Below, piece after piece: positions 1-8,865 of a stretch of DNA of 64,000 bases. A model generated the notes under the pieces. That model saw nothing but the letters and a program-made list of their open reading frames with translations. It was not told where the DNA came from and did not search any database. The stretch's first letter is position 1, and each line of letters starts with the position of its first letter. The stretch is from Torulaspora globosa. Lineage: Eukaryota; Ascomycota; Saccharomycetes; Saccharomycetales; Saccharomycetaceae. The DNA is taken from assembly GCF_014133895.1 (NCBI RefSeq), contig NC_050728.1, forward strand, positions 62,001 through 126,000, given 5' to 3'. The translations under genes and the position numbers were made by a program.

Positions 1-1
1 G

Positions 2-517
2 AAGTCGTTGATAAAGGCAATACATTTGGACAGCATCTACCTGCTACAGAAAACTATAGCACAATCCAAATACTCCCTCAGAGATATCGTCACCGAGCAG
101 TCCAGATCCGATTGCGATGTAGTACTACCAACAATATTCCAGTACTCTCTTAAACACCACGAAATGGTTCATGGAAAACCTGTATTCTTCATAACTGAGT
201 TCCTGCTGTACAACGGCCTTCCGGTTGATAGAATTCCAAATAATACATCCAATTGGTCTCCTGCTGTCATCGAATACTGGAAGAGCAAATTCGACATGTA
301 TGGCGTTTTCTCGCCGAATACACACACGTCGAAACCTCCCGAGGGCAGGGAATCTACGCTGGCTCCGCTAAGCATACCAGCAGATAAACAGCCAGGGCGG
401 CGATGGAGCTTGAATCATATGCCAAGCTCTCCGCAGATCAAGTCGCCTACGAATATATTAAATATGCATAAGTCTTTGAAGCTTTCGAAGAGGGGAAACG
501 GAACGAGGAAGTCTTAG
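2..517 (+). CDS. AGE1: AGE1-like ArfGAP, C-terminal part (cut by window edge)
   Basis: An open frame runs in from the left edge with no start in the window and stops at TAG 515-517, leaving about 170 residues. No catalytic domain is visible; the ArfGAP zinc finger would lie upstream. The piece has a helical, leucine-rich start (SIYLLQKTIAQSKYSLRDIV), a central part with FFITEFLLYNGLPVDRIPNN, and a basic Ser/Pro-rich tail. The name rests mainly on gene order: in S. cerevisiae AGE1 (YDR524C), SPS1 and SPS2 are consecutive and transcribed in the same direction, exactly as here. Age1 acts in vesicle transport from the trans-Golgi by stimulating Arf GTP hydrolysis. If the order were broken here it could be another gene, so confidence is moderate. 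Confidence 0.55.
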   Translation, partial: KSLIKAIHLDSIYLLQKTIAQSKYSLRDIVTEQSRSDCDVVLPTIFQYSLKHHEMVHGKPVFFITEFLLYNGLPVDRIPNNTSNWSPAVIEYWKSKFDMYGVFSPNTHTSKPPEGRESTLAPLSIPADKQPGRRWSLNHMPSSPQIKSPTNILNMHKSLKLSKRGNGTRKS

Positions 518-625
518 TAGCGGTTATTGTATCAGTATTATAACAATAATTTTTTTTTTTTTGCAGCAGTTGTTTTTTCTTTAGTTGCCAAGGCGCCTGG
601 CGACACAATATCCGCCATTGACGCT

Positions 626-634
626 TTTTGTGAC
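626..634 (-). promoter_or_regulatory. Middle sporulation element (Ndt80-type) upstream of SPS1
   Basis: Read on the minus strand this is GTCACAAAA, a full match to the MSE consensus gNCRCAAAW. It lies about 310 bp before the SPS1 ATG. Ndt80 sites work in either orientation. The rest of the 518-944 spacer holds a T tract (about 551-561) and no recognisable gene. Confidence 0.55.
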
Positions 635-944
635 ACCGAGCTCGAATAAGCTTTAGAGTCAGGAGGCGGCCCGTTTCTGACTTACTTTGCTGTCCTTCTC
701 ATCAAAGTCTTCCTCGCGGAATATTCACCTCAGCAGATTCGAACTGCTGGTGTGCATCTGTCCCTGGCTTCTGAATACACTTCATCATCGCATTTTTTCC
801 TCAACAACTATTCGATTAAGAGTTGATCTTTTGCTCATCTCCATCGCTTTGATTTAACCTTAACTGCTTTTATCCGATATTGCGTGCATCGCTACACAGT
901 GAACTATTTGCTGTCACAGTTTGGAGCGACTAGTGGTACTGAAA

Positions 945-2342
945 ATGACTATTAACAACCTGAGTTGCTCAGAGCCCTCTGAGCTCTACTCTATACGGCA
1001 ATGTGTTGGGAGGGGCAATTTTGGCGACGTCTATAAAGCCTGTGACAAGAAAACTGGCGAAATCGTCGCCGTCAAAGTTGTCAACTTGGAGCACACCGAT
1101 GAAGACATAAATTTACTGGCTCAAGAAATATTCTTCCTAGCTGAATTAAAGTCGCCCTATATTACTAACTACATAACCACAATGACGGAAGATGCCTCGA
1201 TGTGGATCATCATGGAGTATTGCGGAGGCGGCTCATGTGCCGATTTATTAAAGAACATATACAATAATGGTTTACCAGAGGCAAAAGCTGCATACATTAC
1301 TAGGGAAGTAGTCAAAGGCCTTGTGTATCTACACGAGCAGAAGAAGATTCATCGCGATATAAAAGCGGCAAATATTCTGTTAACCGATGAAGGAAAGGTA
1401 AAATTAGGCGATTTTGGAGTAAGTGGTCAAATCAGGGCGACTTTAAAGAGAGGAACTTTTGTTGGGACTCCGTTTTGGATGGCGCCGGAGGTAGTTTCTA
1501 AGGAATCAGACGGCTATGACGAAAAAGCAGATATATGGTCGCTGGGAATTACGGTCTATGAACTCTTGAAAGGTTCACCTCCGCTTTCGAAGTGTGATCC
1601 AATGAAGGTAATGGCCAATCTTCCCAAAAGAAAACCACCTGTTCTTCATGGCAATTATTCGAGTACGGCGAAGCATTTCATAGCTTCGTGTCTGGTTAAA
1701 ACGCCCAAGAATCGACCATCAGCTGTCAATTTACTTGACACGGATTTTATCAGTAATACGCAATGCGTTGATCTGAAAAGCGATGTTGAAATGCTCAACA
1801 AAAGAAAATCAAAAGATGACTATCGCAGAATGCCTAAATTTCCTTTATGCGAGAAACTGTACGATGGATCTGAGAGCAGCGTACGTTGGGACTTCAGCAC
1901 TACTACGACGGCTGATAGAAACCCCGCCCTCTCTGCATCTGAGGCCAGTAAGATAACCACCAGCACACCTAGAAGTCCACTTTCCTCCAACATCAACAGT
2001 CCCTACCAATCGCAGGATCAAGCTGTCACTCCGGTTACTAATGCTACATCACCGTCCTTTAGAAACTACAACAAGCGATACGATGTGGGAAGCCCTATGG
2101 ACATTGAATATCCCAAGCTTCAGGATATGAAGCTCAAGAGTTTCGACTATTTGAAAAGTGTTATCTCGTACACTTTTAATCGCATGTATGAACGGGCTCA
2201 CGATGATGAGACCAGAATGTATGTTGATGAAATGCTGGACCACTTTGCCTCCACAGAGTCCAAAATTCCAGGTTTTAGTGAGGTCTTTGTAGAGGAAATC
2301 TCATTGCGCTTAGATTCTATAAAAAAGTATCTAGCCAAATAA
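945..2342 (+). CDS. SPS1: Sporulation-specific Ste20/GCK-family protein kinase Sps1
   Basis: 465 residues (S. cerevisiae Sps1 is about 490). The frame is open from a TTG at 921, but the first ATG is at 945 (MTINNLSCSE). The kinase domain fills roughly residues 15-275: glycine loop VGRGNFGDV at 21-29, ATP lysine in VAVK at 44, catalytic IHRDIKAAN around 135-143, LGDFGVSG at 154-161, and the GTPFWMAPE activation segment typical of the germinal-centre kinase group. The tail is Ser/Thr-rich and ends in a short helical, acidic-basic segment. Sps1 acts late in meiosis in prospore membrane and spore wall formation. It is followed in the same direction by SPS2, another sporulation gene, as in S. cerevisiae; an MSE-type site lies upstream. 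Confidence 0.93.
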   Translation: MTINNLSCSEPSELYSIRQCVGRGNFGDVYKACDKKTGEIVAVKVVNLEHTDEDINLLAQEIFFLAELKSPYITNYITTMTEDASMWIIMEYCGGGSCADLLKNIYNNGLPEAKAAYITREVVKGLVYLHEQKKIHRDIKAANILLTDEGKVKLGDFGVSGQIRATLKRGTFVGTPFWMAPEVVSKESDGYDEKADIWSLGITVYELLKGSPPLSKCDPMKVMANLPKRKPPVLHGNYSSTAKHFIASCLVKTPKNRPSAVNLLDTDFISNTQCVDLKSDVEMLNKRKSKDDYRRMPKFPLCEKLYDGSESSVRWDFSTTTTADRNPALSASEASKITTSTPRSPLSSNINSPYQSQDQAVTPVTNATSPSFRNYNKRYDVGSPMDIEYPKLQDMKLKSFDYLKSVISYTFNRMYERAHDDETRMYVDEMLDHFASTESKIPGFSEVFVEEISLRLDSIKKYLAK

Positions 2343-2453
2343 GTAGTCTCATTAAACTACGAAAGTGGTTTACTGAAGCTCTAAGATTAAAGTCCGTTGC
2401 CTCTTTGTTTTTTTCCCTTCCTCTGATCTCGGAGCGTCAGAGTTCTGATTTGT

Positions 2454-2462
2454 GTCACAAAG
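2454..2462 (+). promoter_or_regulatory. MSE-like site upstream of SPS2
   Basis: GTCACAAAG matches the middle sporulation element core at 8 of 9 positions and lies about 165 bp before the SPS2 ATG. A second CACAAA core (2614-2619) lies almost at the ATG. Weaker than the SPS1 site but in keeping with the same meiotic programme. Confidence 0.35.
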
Positions 2463-2624
2463 TTATGGTCCATTATTTAAAGGAAAATCAAAAAACAAAT
2501 GCACTATTTTAGACAGATCTGCACGGCACTGAGCCCTCAATAAACCGACGAAGATATTACTGGACAGTCAAATTGTAAGAAAAATTGACACTTTAAGGAA
2601 AGTGAAACAGTCGCACAAACAATA

Positions 2625-4271
2625 ATGAAGTATTCAAATTTATTATTACCCGTAGCTGCGACAGCAGCCACCATTAATTTGCTTGCGCCCAATCGGCTTG
2701 GCATACGTGACAGAGTGGCAACTGATCGGTTTCGAACATTTGCAAGCAATGAATCTTTTCTTCCTCATTCCGTAAAACCATATTCGATTGATAGCTACAG
2801 GAAGAGAGATAATCATAAGCTCTTGCTTGCTGATGACGGCGGCAATGAAGATAAGGTTTATGACAGTAAGAAAGAGGACTCGAAGAAGGATGAGAACAAG
2901 AAGGATGAGGACAAGAAAGATGAGGACAAGAAAGATGAGGACAAGAAAGATGAGGACAAGAAAGATGAGGACAAGAAAGATGAGGACAAGAAAGATGAGG
3001 ACAAGAAAGATGACTCAAAAGAGATTGATTTCTATGATCCCGAGATGTTTGAAAAGCCTGGTCCAATGTCAGAGCTTTGTAAAAATGATGTTCATATCAT
3101 AGAGACTTCTGGCGACCTCTACCACTTACAAGCCCAATGTGACACTCTTTTGGGCAGTATTCACTTTGCGAACTATGCCGATGCTTTGATCGATTTTGGT
3201 AATATTCAGAGTGTAAAAGGCTCAATTTATGTCGAGAAAAGTTCTCATCTCGTTAAAATTGAAGGAAGCAAATTGCAAGCTGTAGGGGAGACCTTCTCCT
3301 TGCAAAGCTTGACGTCGCTAGTTTCAATCAATCTACCATATCTTAAAGAGGCCAGAGTGATTGACTGGAAAGTCCTTCCAATTTTGAACGAAGCATTAAT
3401 CAATGAAAATCTGGGCGGACTGAAAAGTCTTACCATCTCTGACACATCCTTGTCCACCATTGAGGGTTTTAAAAACGTCGAAGATGTTGAGATTTTTCAA
3501 GTAAACAATAACAGGTTCTTGGAGACAGTCAAGGCAAATATTCAGTATGTCAGACAAAAGCTGAGCGTGCATGCCAACGCTCGAGAGACCGAATTGGAGA
3601 TGCCTAAACTTATCTCAGCAGAGAATATTACCGTCAGAGACACTTCCTTGGCTTATTTCCCAAAGCTCGAGACTGTTGGGAGCTCATTTGAGCTTATTCA
3701 AAATCAGTTCAGTGAAATGCAGGTACCAAATTTGAAAACAATTGGTGGTACTTTAGGCATCATCGATAATGTGAACCTCAAGCTTGCCAACTTTCGCAAT
3801 GTAACTGACATTGAAGGGGGTTTGATGATTGCTAATAACACCAAACTTGAGAAGATTGACTTTTTCACTAGTTTGAAGCAAATAGGCGGAGCCATTTATT
3901 TCGAAGGAAAGTTCAGTGACACTGATTTCCCTCAGTTGAAGTTGGTAAAAGGCAGCGCATTGATTAAAACAAACTCCGGACAGATGGATTGCTCCAAATG
4001 GACGACACCAAAGAATGGGCGTTCCATTGTTAGAGGTGGTAAAATCACCTGCACTTCTGGTCGGAGACAAAAGTCCCAGAGCGTGAGCCAGGATGGTGCT
4101 GTCTTGAGCGAAACAGTTGAAGATCATGAGAGCGATGGGGATTCCGGCAATGACAGCAAAGGCGGTTTTTTTTCCAATAATTCGCGTTCTAGCGATGCTA
4201 AGCTTGAGAAACCAAACCTATCCTGGGTCTTGTGCGTCGCTCTACTTGCTATAGGCCATAACTTTCTGTGA
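2625..4271 (+). CDS. SPS2: Sps2/Ecm33-family GPI-anchored sporulation protein
   Basis: 548 residues starting at ATG 2625. A hydrophobic start (MKYSNLLLPVAATAATINLL) is a plausible signal peptide. Next comes a lineage-specific insert of lysine/aspartate/glutamate repeats (about residues 85-130), then the Ecm33/Sps2 receptor-L-like repeat region (about 150-460), a Ser/Asp-rich spacer and a hydrophobic C-terminus fitting GPI attachment. S. cerevisiae has two relatives from the duplication, SPS2 (YDR522C) and SPS22 (YCL048W), and this gene sits at the shared ancestral position beside SPS1. The family builds the beta-glucan layer of the spore wall. Odd point: the highly charged repeat just after the signal peptide. 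Confidence 0.85.
   Translation: MKYSNLLLPVAATAATINLLAPNRLGIRDRVATDRFRTFASNESFLPHSVKPYSIDSYRKRDNHKLLLADDGGNEDKVYDSKKEDSKKDENKKDEDKKDEDKKDEDKKDEDKKDEDKKDEDKKDEDKKDDSKEIDFYDPEMFEKPGPMSELCKNDVHIIETSGDLYHLQAQCDTLLGSIHFANYADALIDFGNIQSVKGSIYVEKSSHLVKIEGSKLQAVGETFSLQSLTSLVSINLPYLKEARVIDWKVLPILNEALINENLGGLKSLTISDTSLSTIEGFKNVEDVEIFQVNNNRFLETVKANIQYVRQKLSVHANARETELEMPKLISAENITVRDTSLAYFPKLETVGSSFELIQNQFSEMQVPNLKTIGGTLGIIDNVNLKLANFRNVTDIEGGLMIANNTKLEKIDFFTSLKQIGGAIYFEGKFSDTDFPQLKLVKGSALIKTNSGQMDCSKWTTPKNGRSIVRGGKITCTSGRRQKSQSVSQDGAVLSETVEDHESDGDSGNDSKGGFFSNNSRSSDAKLEKPNLSWVLCVALLAIGHNFL
2875..3012 (+). repeat. In-frame 15-bp tandem repeat in SPS2 (KKDED units)
   Basis: About seven copies of gaggacaagaaagat follow one another with almost no differences, giving Lys-Lys-Asp-Glu-Asp units. 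The flanking copies (aagaaggatgagaac and similar) are more diverged, which suggests recent expansion in the middle. Every unit keeps the reading frame. Confidence 0.9.
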
Positions 4272-4954
4272 GAAGACAATCATTCATAGTATTCTATAAT
4301 ATAGTTTCTCAATTGCTAATTATGTCATGATAAATGTTAACCATAACAAACTATCCATACGGCTTGGATTGAATATACGCAATGTTAAGATCATAAATAT
4401 GGAATTGATGCACAAAGTTTGCATCAGGCAATCGTTTTCCTGTTGAGAACCCTTGTGGAACCTTCTTTTCCAGTAGTTTAAAATTAAATTCAGGGGACAT
4501 ACCAACACAACCGCTCAGCCTCACAAGCGACCACCGCTAATCGCCTCAACCAATCACCAGAGAATTTTCAATCGTTGATTACAAAGCATTCTGGCCAAAA
4601 GGCGCATTCAATGCAGTAGGTGTGTTTTTTGCCATAACTTTTGAGCTATTGTTGGCTGAAATAGCAGCTAGGAATAAAAATACACGAGGACTACAAAGTC
4701 ATCATTTCCATTTTGGAGTCAATCACTGGAATGCTGTCGTTTTCTTGAGTTGATGTCGCATTTGGCAAGGTTGGCTTCGTAAGGTTTCTATCAACCTTTT
4801 CGCGCCGCTTATCTTGACCTTCTTACCCAAGAAAGCAGCATCTTGCGAAGTAACCTTAGAGAACAGTCAAAGATCCCTCAAAGTACGTCTGGTTTGCCTG
4901 CTCGATGAGCTATTTGATGGAATTGAAAGGTTCGCTGCTGTTGGCCCTAGTACA
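4272..4954 (+). other. Intergenic region SPS2-URC2, no gene seen
   Basis: 683 bp. Only short chance open frames on both strands. The frame of URC2 is open back to a TTG at 4814 but has no ATG before 4955, so the last 140 bp are more likely 5' untranslated sequence. Confidence 0.5.
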
Positions 4955-7210
4955 ATGAATGAGAAGGAAGAAGATAACCAAGATCGCTCTGATAATGCTC
5001 TACTGAAGAAAACAACTGAAGATTCCACTCAAAATCAATATGAGAAATTTCACTCAGAAAATGCTAGCAACAAGAGGGGAGAAGCTTTGAATATCAAAAA
5101 GACTCGCAAGAAAAGACGTACGTTTAGTTGCGAATTGTGCAGAAAATTCAAGACTAGATGCGACTTCGAGCCTCTTACTGGCAAGTGTCACCGCTGTAAC
5201 GTTCTTCAACTTGATTGTTCTCTGACCGAAGAGCGTGAGTGTGAAATTATAGCAGCAGTTAGAGACAAATCTGGTTCAATAGGGCTCAGAGACGGAAGCA
5301 GTGATACTAACGAAGCCCTACATGCTTCCGACCATTCCCAGTTGGTTATATCGAGCATCCGTCTCACAGAACAGCTGGAGAGACGTCTAAGCAAAGTCGA
5401 AAGTCACTTTGAAAGTCTGGATAACAAACTAGACCTTGTTCTAGGACTCCTACGAGAGCCCTCCGATGGTAGTGTCAAAACGATGACCAAGCTGGACCCT
5501 CATTTACCGGGCTTCGATGACTTTTCGAAAGGAATGTCCCCACTAACCGCATCTAAATATGGCAGTCAGTTTAGAAGAGCCAGTCATTCGCTTACCGACC
5601 GAGTGTTGAAGGACCCTCCGCTGAAACTTATTGGCAATATTGACAATAGATTATTTCCAAGAGAAGCCAGATCAAAACAAGATCAGTATGCAAAACAGCA
5701 ACGGCCGTTCGTGGTAGCAAGAGTCAACTTTTTGCACTTTTATGAAAAGCATGAAGAATTATGCCTTAAGCTATCAAAGGAGTTTTTAATCAGATCTCAC
5801 TTTTGGATTGTACCAGGAGGCATCAAAGAAATCGACGATGATTATGTTCGGAAACATGTTTTCATCACCAGCGTCTTCACCATAATAGCAATGAGTTTTG
5901 ATGATAACGAGAAATATGCTAGCGAACAGGAAATGCTCTATCCCTTGGTAGAGAGATTTCTGACAAACACTCTTACGATGTTTGAAAACCTGATAGCTCA
6001 TGACATTGAGGCCATATTGTATTGCTGCATGTTTCACATCTCGCGAAAAGCTAAAAGACACCGGCAGCTACAATTCAACTCGTTGGTTCTTAGCGATTTT
6101 GCTCTTAATTCATTTTTGAGCATCTTTAATTTTAATAAACTCAAGAAGAGAGTTGTAGTGGAAGAAATTTATGACCCGACAGACCTCTATTATCTCAGGA
6201 TTTTAAATTCTCTCACTGCATGCAAGCTTGAATATGCCGTGAGCTATGGATGCTATTCGACTCTTGATGATTCAACAAAGGAGCTGAACAACTTGACTGC
6301 TAAATTTCCTCAGTCGAACTTTGGTGACGATATCAAGATCAGCGAGATTAACTTGGGAGATATAGTTAACAGCATATTCGTCAATTTCGAGGAGTTCTAC
6401 GAAACTGCTAGAGATAGGCTTCATGACACCTTAGAAATCTCAGATGCTACACAAAATTCTGATTTATTGGCTTTTTCAGAGCTTACCTATTGGGTTACCA
6501 ACTGGAAAGAATTACTGAGTAAGGATGGTGCAGGTGTCTTGCTTTTCACGTTTGATTACTATTATATCATGATTTGCCGATCGTTTATATCCGAATTCCT
6601 TAGCGACATAAGGACCAACCCAGCTTTTATGGCTCGCACTCTCAACACCATGAAAGAGCATGCTTTTTCACTAATCAAAGGCTTTCTCAGGTTACCACCA
6701 TCGTTGATCAAAGGTGCTCCCATTTTGACGTCACATCAGTTGGTGTATGCTTGTCTTGCACTCTGCGACTTTCTCGACTGGTTTCCCTCGTCAGAGAGGC
6801 AGTCAGTGCTAAACATCTGCACTAGAGTTTACTGGCACCTAAACACCATCGGTGAGAAGAAGAACGAGGCGACAGATAATGTTGGCAAGATTATAAAGTC
6901 TATCATCGATACGAGCAGATATAGAGTAAGCAAGGGCCAGCAGATATCTTCATTACCCTCAACAGGCCCGACGAGAGAAAGAACAAGCAGCAACAAAATC
7001 AATTTTACAACCGACCCACCAAAAGCTGATCCTCAAGTAAGTGTCCACTCTCGGAATAGTCCTTCCGAAACCACGTCGACTGCAGGAAATTTCATGATGC
7101 CAGACGTAGACCAATTCAACTCGTTTGAAGAGTTTTTCCAAGACTTCTTCGAGAATCTTAAACCTACCACTCAGCAGATCTTTTCCTCTCAGAAGAATCT
7201 GGTCCCATGA
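4955..7210 (+). CDS. URC2: Zn(II)2Cys6 transcription factor Urc2-like
   Basis: 751 residues from the first ATG (MNEKEEDNQD). A basic stretch (KKTRKKRR) leads into a binuclear zinc cluster with cysteines at 59, 62, 69, 78, 81 and 88 (spacing 2-6-8-2-6), the DNA-binding module of this fungal family. A short helical linker around 145-165 (EQLERRLSKVESHFESLDNK) probably dimerises. The middle (about 250-600) is the long, weakly conserved regulatory region; the tail is Ser/Thr-rich. Position between SPS2 and POF1/FPR2 matches YDR520C, named URC2 for its role in uracil catabolism in other yeasts. Regulator and location in the nucleus are firm; the exact pathway is by orthology. Confidence 0.8.
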   Translation: MNEKEEDNQDRSDNALLKKTTEDSTQNQYEKFHSENASNKRGEALNIKKTRKKRRTFSCELCRKFKTRCDFEPLTGKCHRCNVLQLDCSLTEERECEIIAAVRDKSGSIGLRDGSSDTNEALHASDHSQLVISSIRLTEQLERRLSKVESHFESLDNKLDLVLGLLREPSDGSVKTMTKLDPHLPGFDDFSKGMSPLTASKYGSQFRRASHSLTDRVLKDPPLKLIGNIDNRLFPREARSKQDQYAKQQRPFVVARVNFLHFYEKHEELCLKLSKEFLIRSHFWIVPGGIKEIDDDYVRKHVFITSVFTIIAMSFDDNEKYASEQEMLYPLVERFLTNTLTMFENLIAHDIEAILYCCMFHISRKAKRHRQLQFNSLVLSDFALNSFLSIFNFNKLKKRVVVEEIYDPTDLYYLRILNSLTACKLEYAVSYGCYSTLDDSTKELNNLTAKFPQSNFGDDIKISEINLGDIVNSIFVNFEEFYETARDRLHDTLEISDATQNSDLLAFSELTYWVTNWKELLSKDGAGVLLFTFDYYYIMICRSFISEFLSDIRTNPAFMARTLNTMKEHAFSLIKGFLRLPPSLIKGAPILTSHQLVYACLALCDFLDWFPSSERQSVLNICTRVYWHLNTIGEKKNEATDNVGKIIKSIIDTSRYRVSKGQQISSLPSTGPTRERTSSNKINFTTDPPKADPQVSVHSRNSPSETTSTAGNFMMPDVDQFNSFEEFFQDFFENLKPTTQQIFSSQKNLVP

Positions 7211-7230
7211 ATACGCGTGCAGTCACTGTA

Positions 7231-8124
7231 CTAAAACATTTGGTCCTTCGATGAAAGTATGTAATCCACAATTGGCAAGGGCAGTAGTTTGCTCAACTTC
7301 TCCGAGGTTTGGCCTTCCGCAATCGCTTTACGTATAGCCGAAGAGGAAATAGATTCAAATATCTTGTCATTTTCCATCATATGGATTTTCGCGCCCCAGG
7401 ACTTTGGTATATTAGGTTCATACACGCCATTTGAGATATCTGAAGAGTACTTCATCTGCTCCTCAAGGTTGTGATTGCCCTCCCGCGTTAGGCAACACAG
7501 CTCGGTAGAAGCCATGAAGCTTTCCAAAGCCTCAGAGGGAAGTCTTGGATAGTAATACTTGGGAGCGAATATTCTCACAATCGTATCGAATCCCACTAGG
7601 AAGGATATTGTCCGGGCGTCTTTATAATGCTTCCTTAGAATAATATCCTTGTCGACATATTTAGCATAATCTGTAATCCCTACAGAAACTGCAGAGCCAT
7701 TTTTATGCAGCAGGTCTGCCATTAGACACATCATTTCCATACGCTTATCGAACGAAGCAGGAGCTGCTGCCTTGTCAGCGTTATTAACAGCTAACAGCAG
7801 AAGGACCTGGGTAGACCTTCCATCGTAGAGTCGCAAACCTTTTTCAATCAGGGCATGATGACCCCAATGGGGAGGATTGAACGAAGAATCGAGGACTAAA
7901 AGAACCTCGGGTTTCGGTATAACTTGAGTGTTGTACACTATCTTGAAATGAAGCTTGTCATCAGCGCAGAATGCCTTATAGGCGTCGGCTAGGCCATTAT
8001 GAAGCGGCTGCATCAATGTTCGAAACGCAACGTCCAGTATTCCAGATTTGTACATGATATCTGGATAACATACAAAGTGAACTATTTTACAGCGTACTTT
8101 TTGATCGTATAAATCGAAAGCCAT
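7231..8124 (-). CDS. POF1: Pof1-type nicotinamide mononucleotide adenylyltransferase
   Basis: 297 residues from the ATG at 8124; the frame is open further up only from a GTG. The nucleotidyltransferase signature FNPPHWGHH (about residue 103) contains the HxGH motif that binds ATP, and SSSAIRKAI near the C-terminus is the second family motif (ISSTxIR type). This fits NMN adenylyltransferases, which make NAD from NMN and ATP. In S. cerevisiae YCL047C (POF1, about 258 residues) lies between SPS22 and EMC1, as here between URC2 and FPR2/EMC1. The 3' end nearly meets that of URC2 (20 bp apart, convergent). Longer N-terminus than S. cerevisiae; a start at a later Met is possible. Confidence 0.85.
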   Translation of the reverse strand: MAFDLYDQKVRCKIVHFVCYPDIMYKSGILDVAFRTLMQPLHNGLADAYKAFCADDKLHFKIVYNTQVIPKPEVLLVLDSSFNPPHWGHHALIEKGLRLYDGRSTQVLLLLAVNNADKAAAPASFDKRMEMMCLMADLLHKNGSAVSVGITDYAKYVDKDIILRKHYKDARTISFLVGFDTIVRIFAPKYYYPRLPSEALESFMASTELCCLTREGNHNLEEQMKYSSDISNGVYEPNIPKSWGAKIHMMENDKIFESISSSAIRKAIAEGQTSEKLSKLLPLPIVDYILSSKDQMF

Positions 8125-8197
8125 AACGAACAGCACATCTTTAATCCGCAGTATCACTTTTAAAGCATTATATAACAATGTCACAGAACAGCGTAGC

Positions 8198-8596
8198 TTA
8201 GCTTATACTAACTAACTTCACATCGAAGATCATATCGGCGTTTTTTGGTATGACGCCAGGAATACCTCTCTCGCCATATGCTAAGTCGCTGGGGATTTGT
8301 ATCTTACGTTCCTCTCCTATGCACATTCCTAGCAGGCCCTGGTCCCAGCCCTTGATAACTTGGCCGCTCCCGAGCTTGAACGAAATGGGCACTCCTCTTC
8401 CATAACTTGAGTCAAACTTCTCCAGACTATCTCTCAAGTAACCAGTGTAGTGGACTTCCACAGTGTGACCAGCTTTGGCCTTGATATGGCATTGATCCTG
8501 CGGGATCCTTTTGGTAACGCCAATCTGCAGCTCTTTGAGCGAGCCTGCGGCAGTCAAGCCTGCCAAGAAAGCTATAAACCAATAGTATAAAAACAT
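8198..8596 (-). CDS. FPR2: FKBP-type peptidyl-prolyl isomerase of the ER, Fpr2
   Basis: 132 residues from the ATG at 8596 (the open frame begins at a TTG 66 bp further up). Residues 1-20 form a signal peptide (MFLYYWFIAFLAGLTAAGS). A single FKBP domain follows: VEVHYTGYL, FDSSYGRG, ikGWDQGLLGMCIGE and AYGERG are all conserved FK506-binding segments. The enzyme speeds proline isomerisation of folding proteins in the ER lumen. Length and order match S. cerevisiae FPR2 (YDR519W, 135 residues). It starts a minus-strand run with EMC1, MGR1 and PDI1; FPR2, EMC1 and PDI1 all serve the ER. Confidence 0.93.
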   Translation of the reverse strand: MFLYYWFIAFLAGLTAAGSLKELQIGVTKRIPQDQCHIKAKAGHTVEVHYTGYLRDSLEKFDSSYGRGVPISFKLGSGQVIKGWDQGLLGMCIGEERKIQIPSDLAYGERGIPGVIPKNADMIFDVKLVSIS

Positions 8597-8865
8597 AATG
8601 GATTCTATATGCGGTAGGTCTGAGCCAATTCCGCACCAATTGCTTGGACGTTGTCGCTTCAATACTGCTGAAGTTTAACAATATTCAAGCTCTGCCAGTG
8701 GGAAGATCCCAGACTTATGAAATTTGGAAAAAACGGATTGCAATTAAAAAATCATCTTCTGGGAAGCTTCCATTCGAGGAATTGGGTATTTAGCATTGAG
8801 CTTCGTATATGACTTTGAATTTCAACCTATAGTCTTCTATGTATGATTTTGATGCGATGCAAAAA

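Noticed and set aside
4814..4954. N-terminal extension of URC2
   Set aside because: Begins with TTG and has no ATG; the ATG at 4955 gives a protein of the usual length with the zinc cluster in the usual place.
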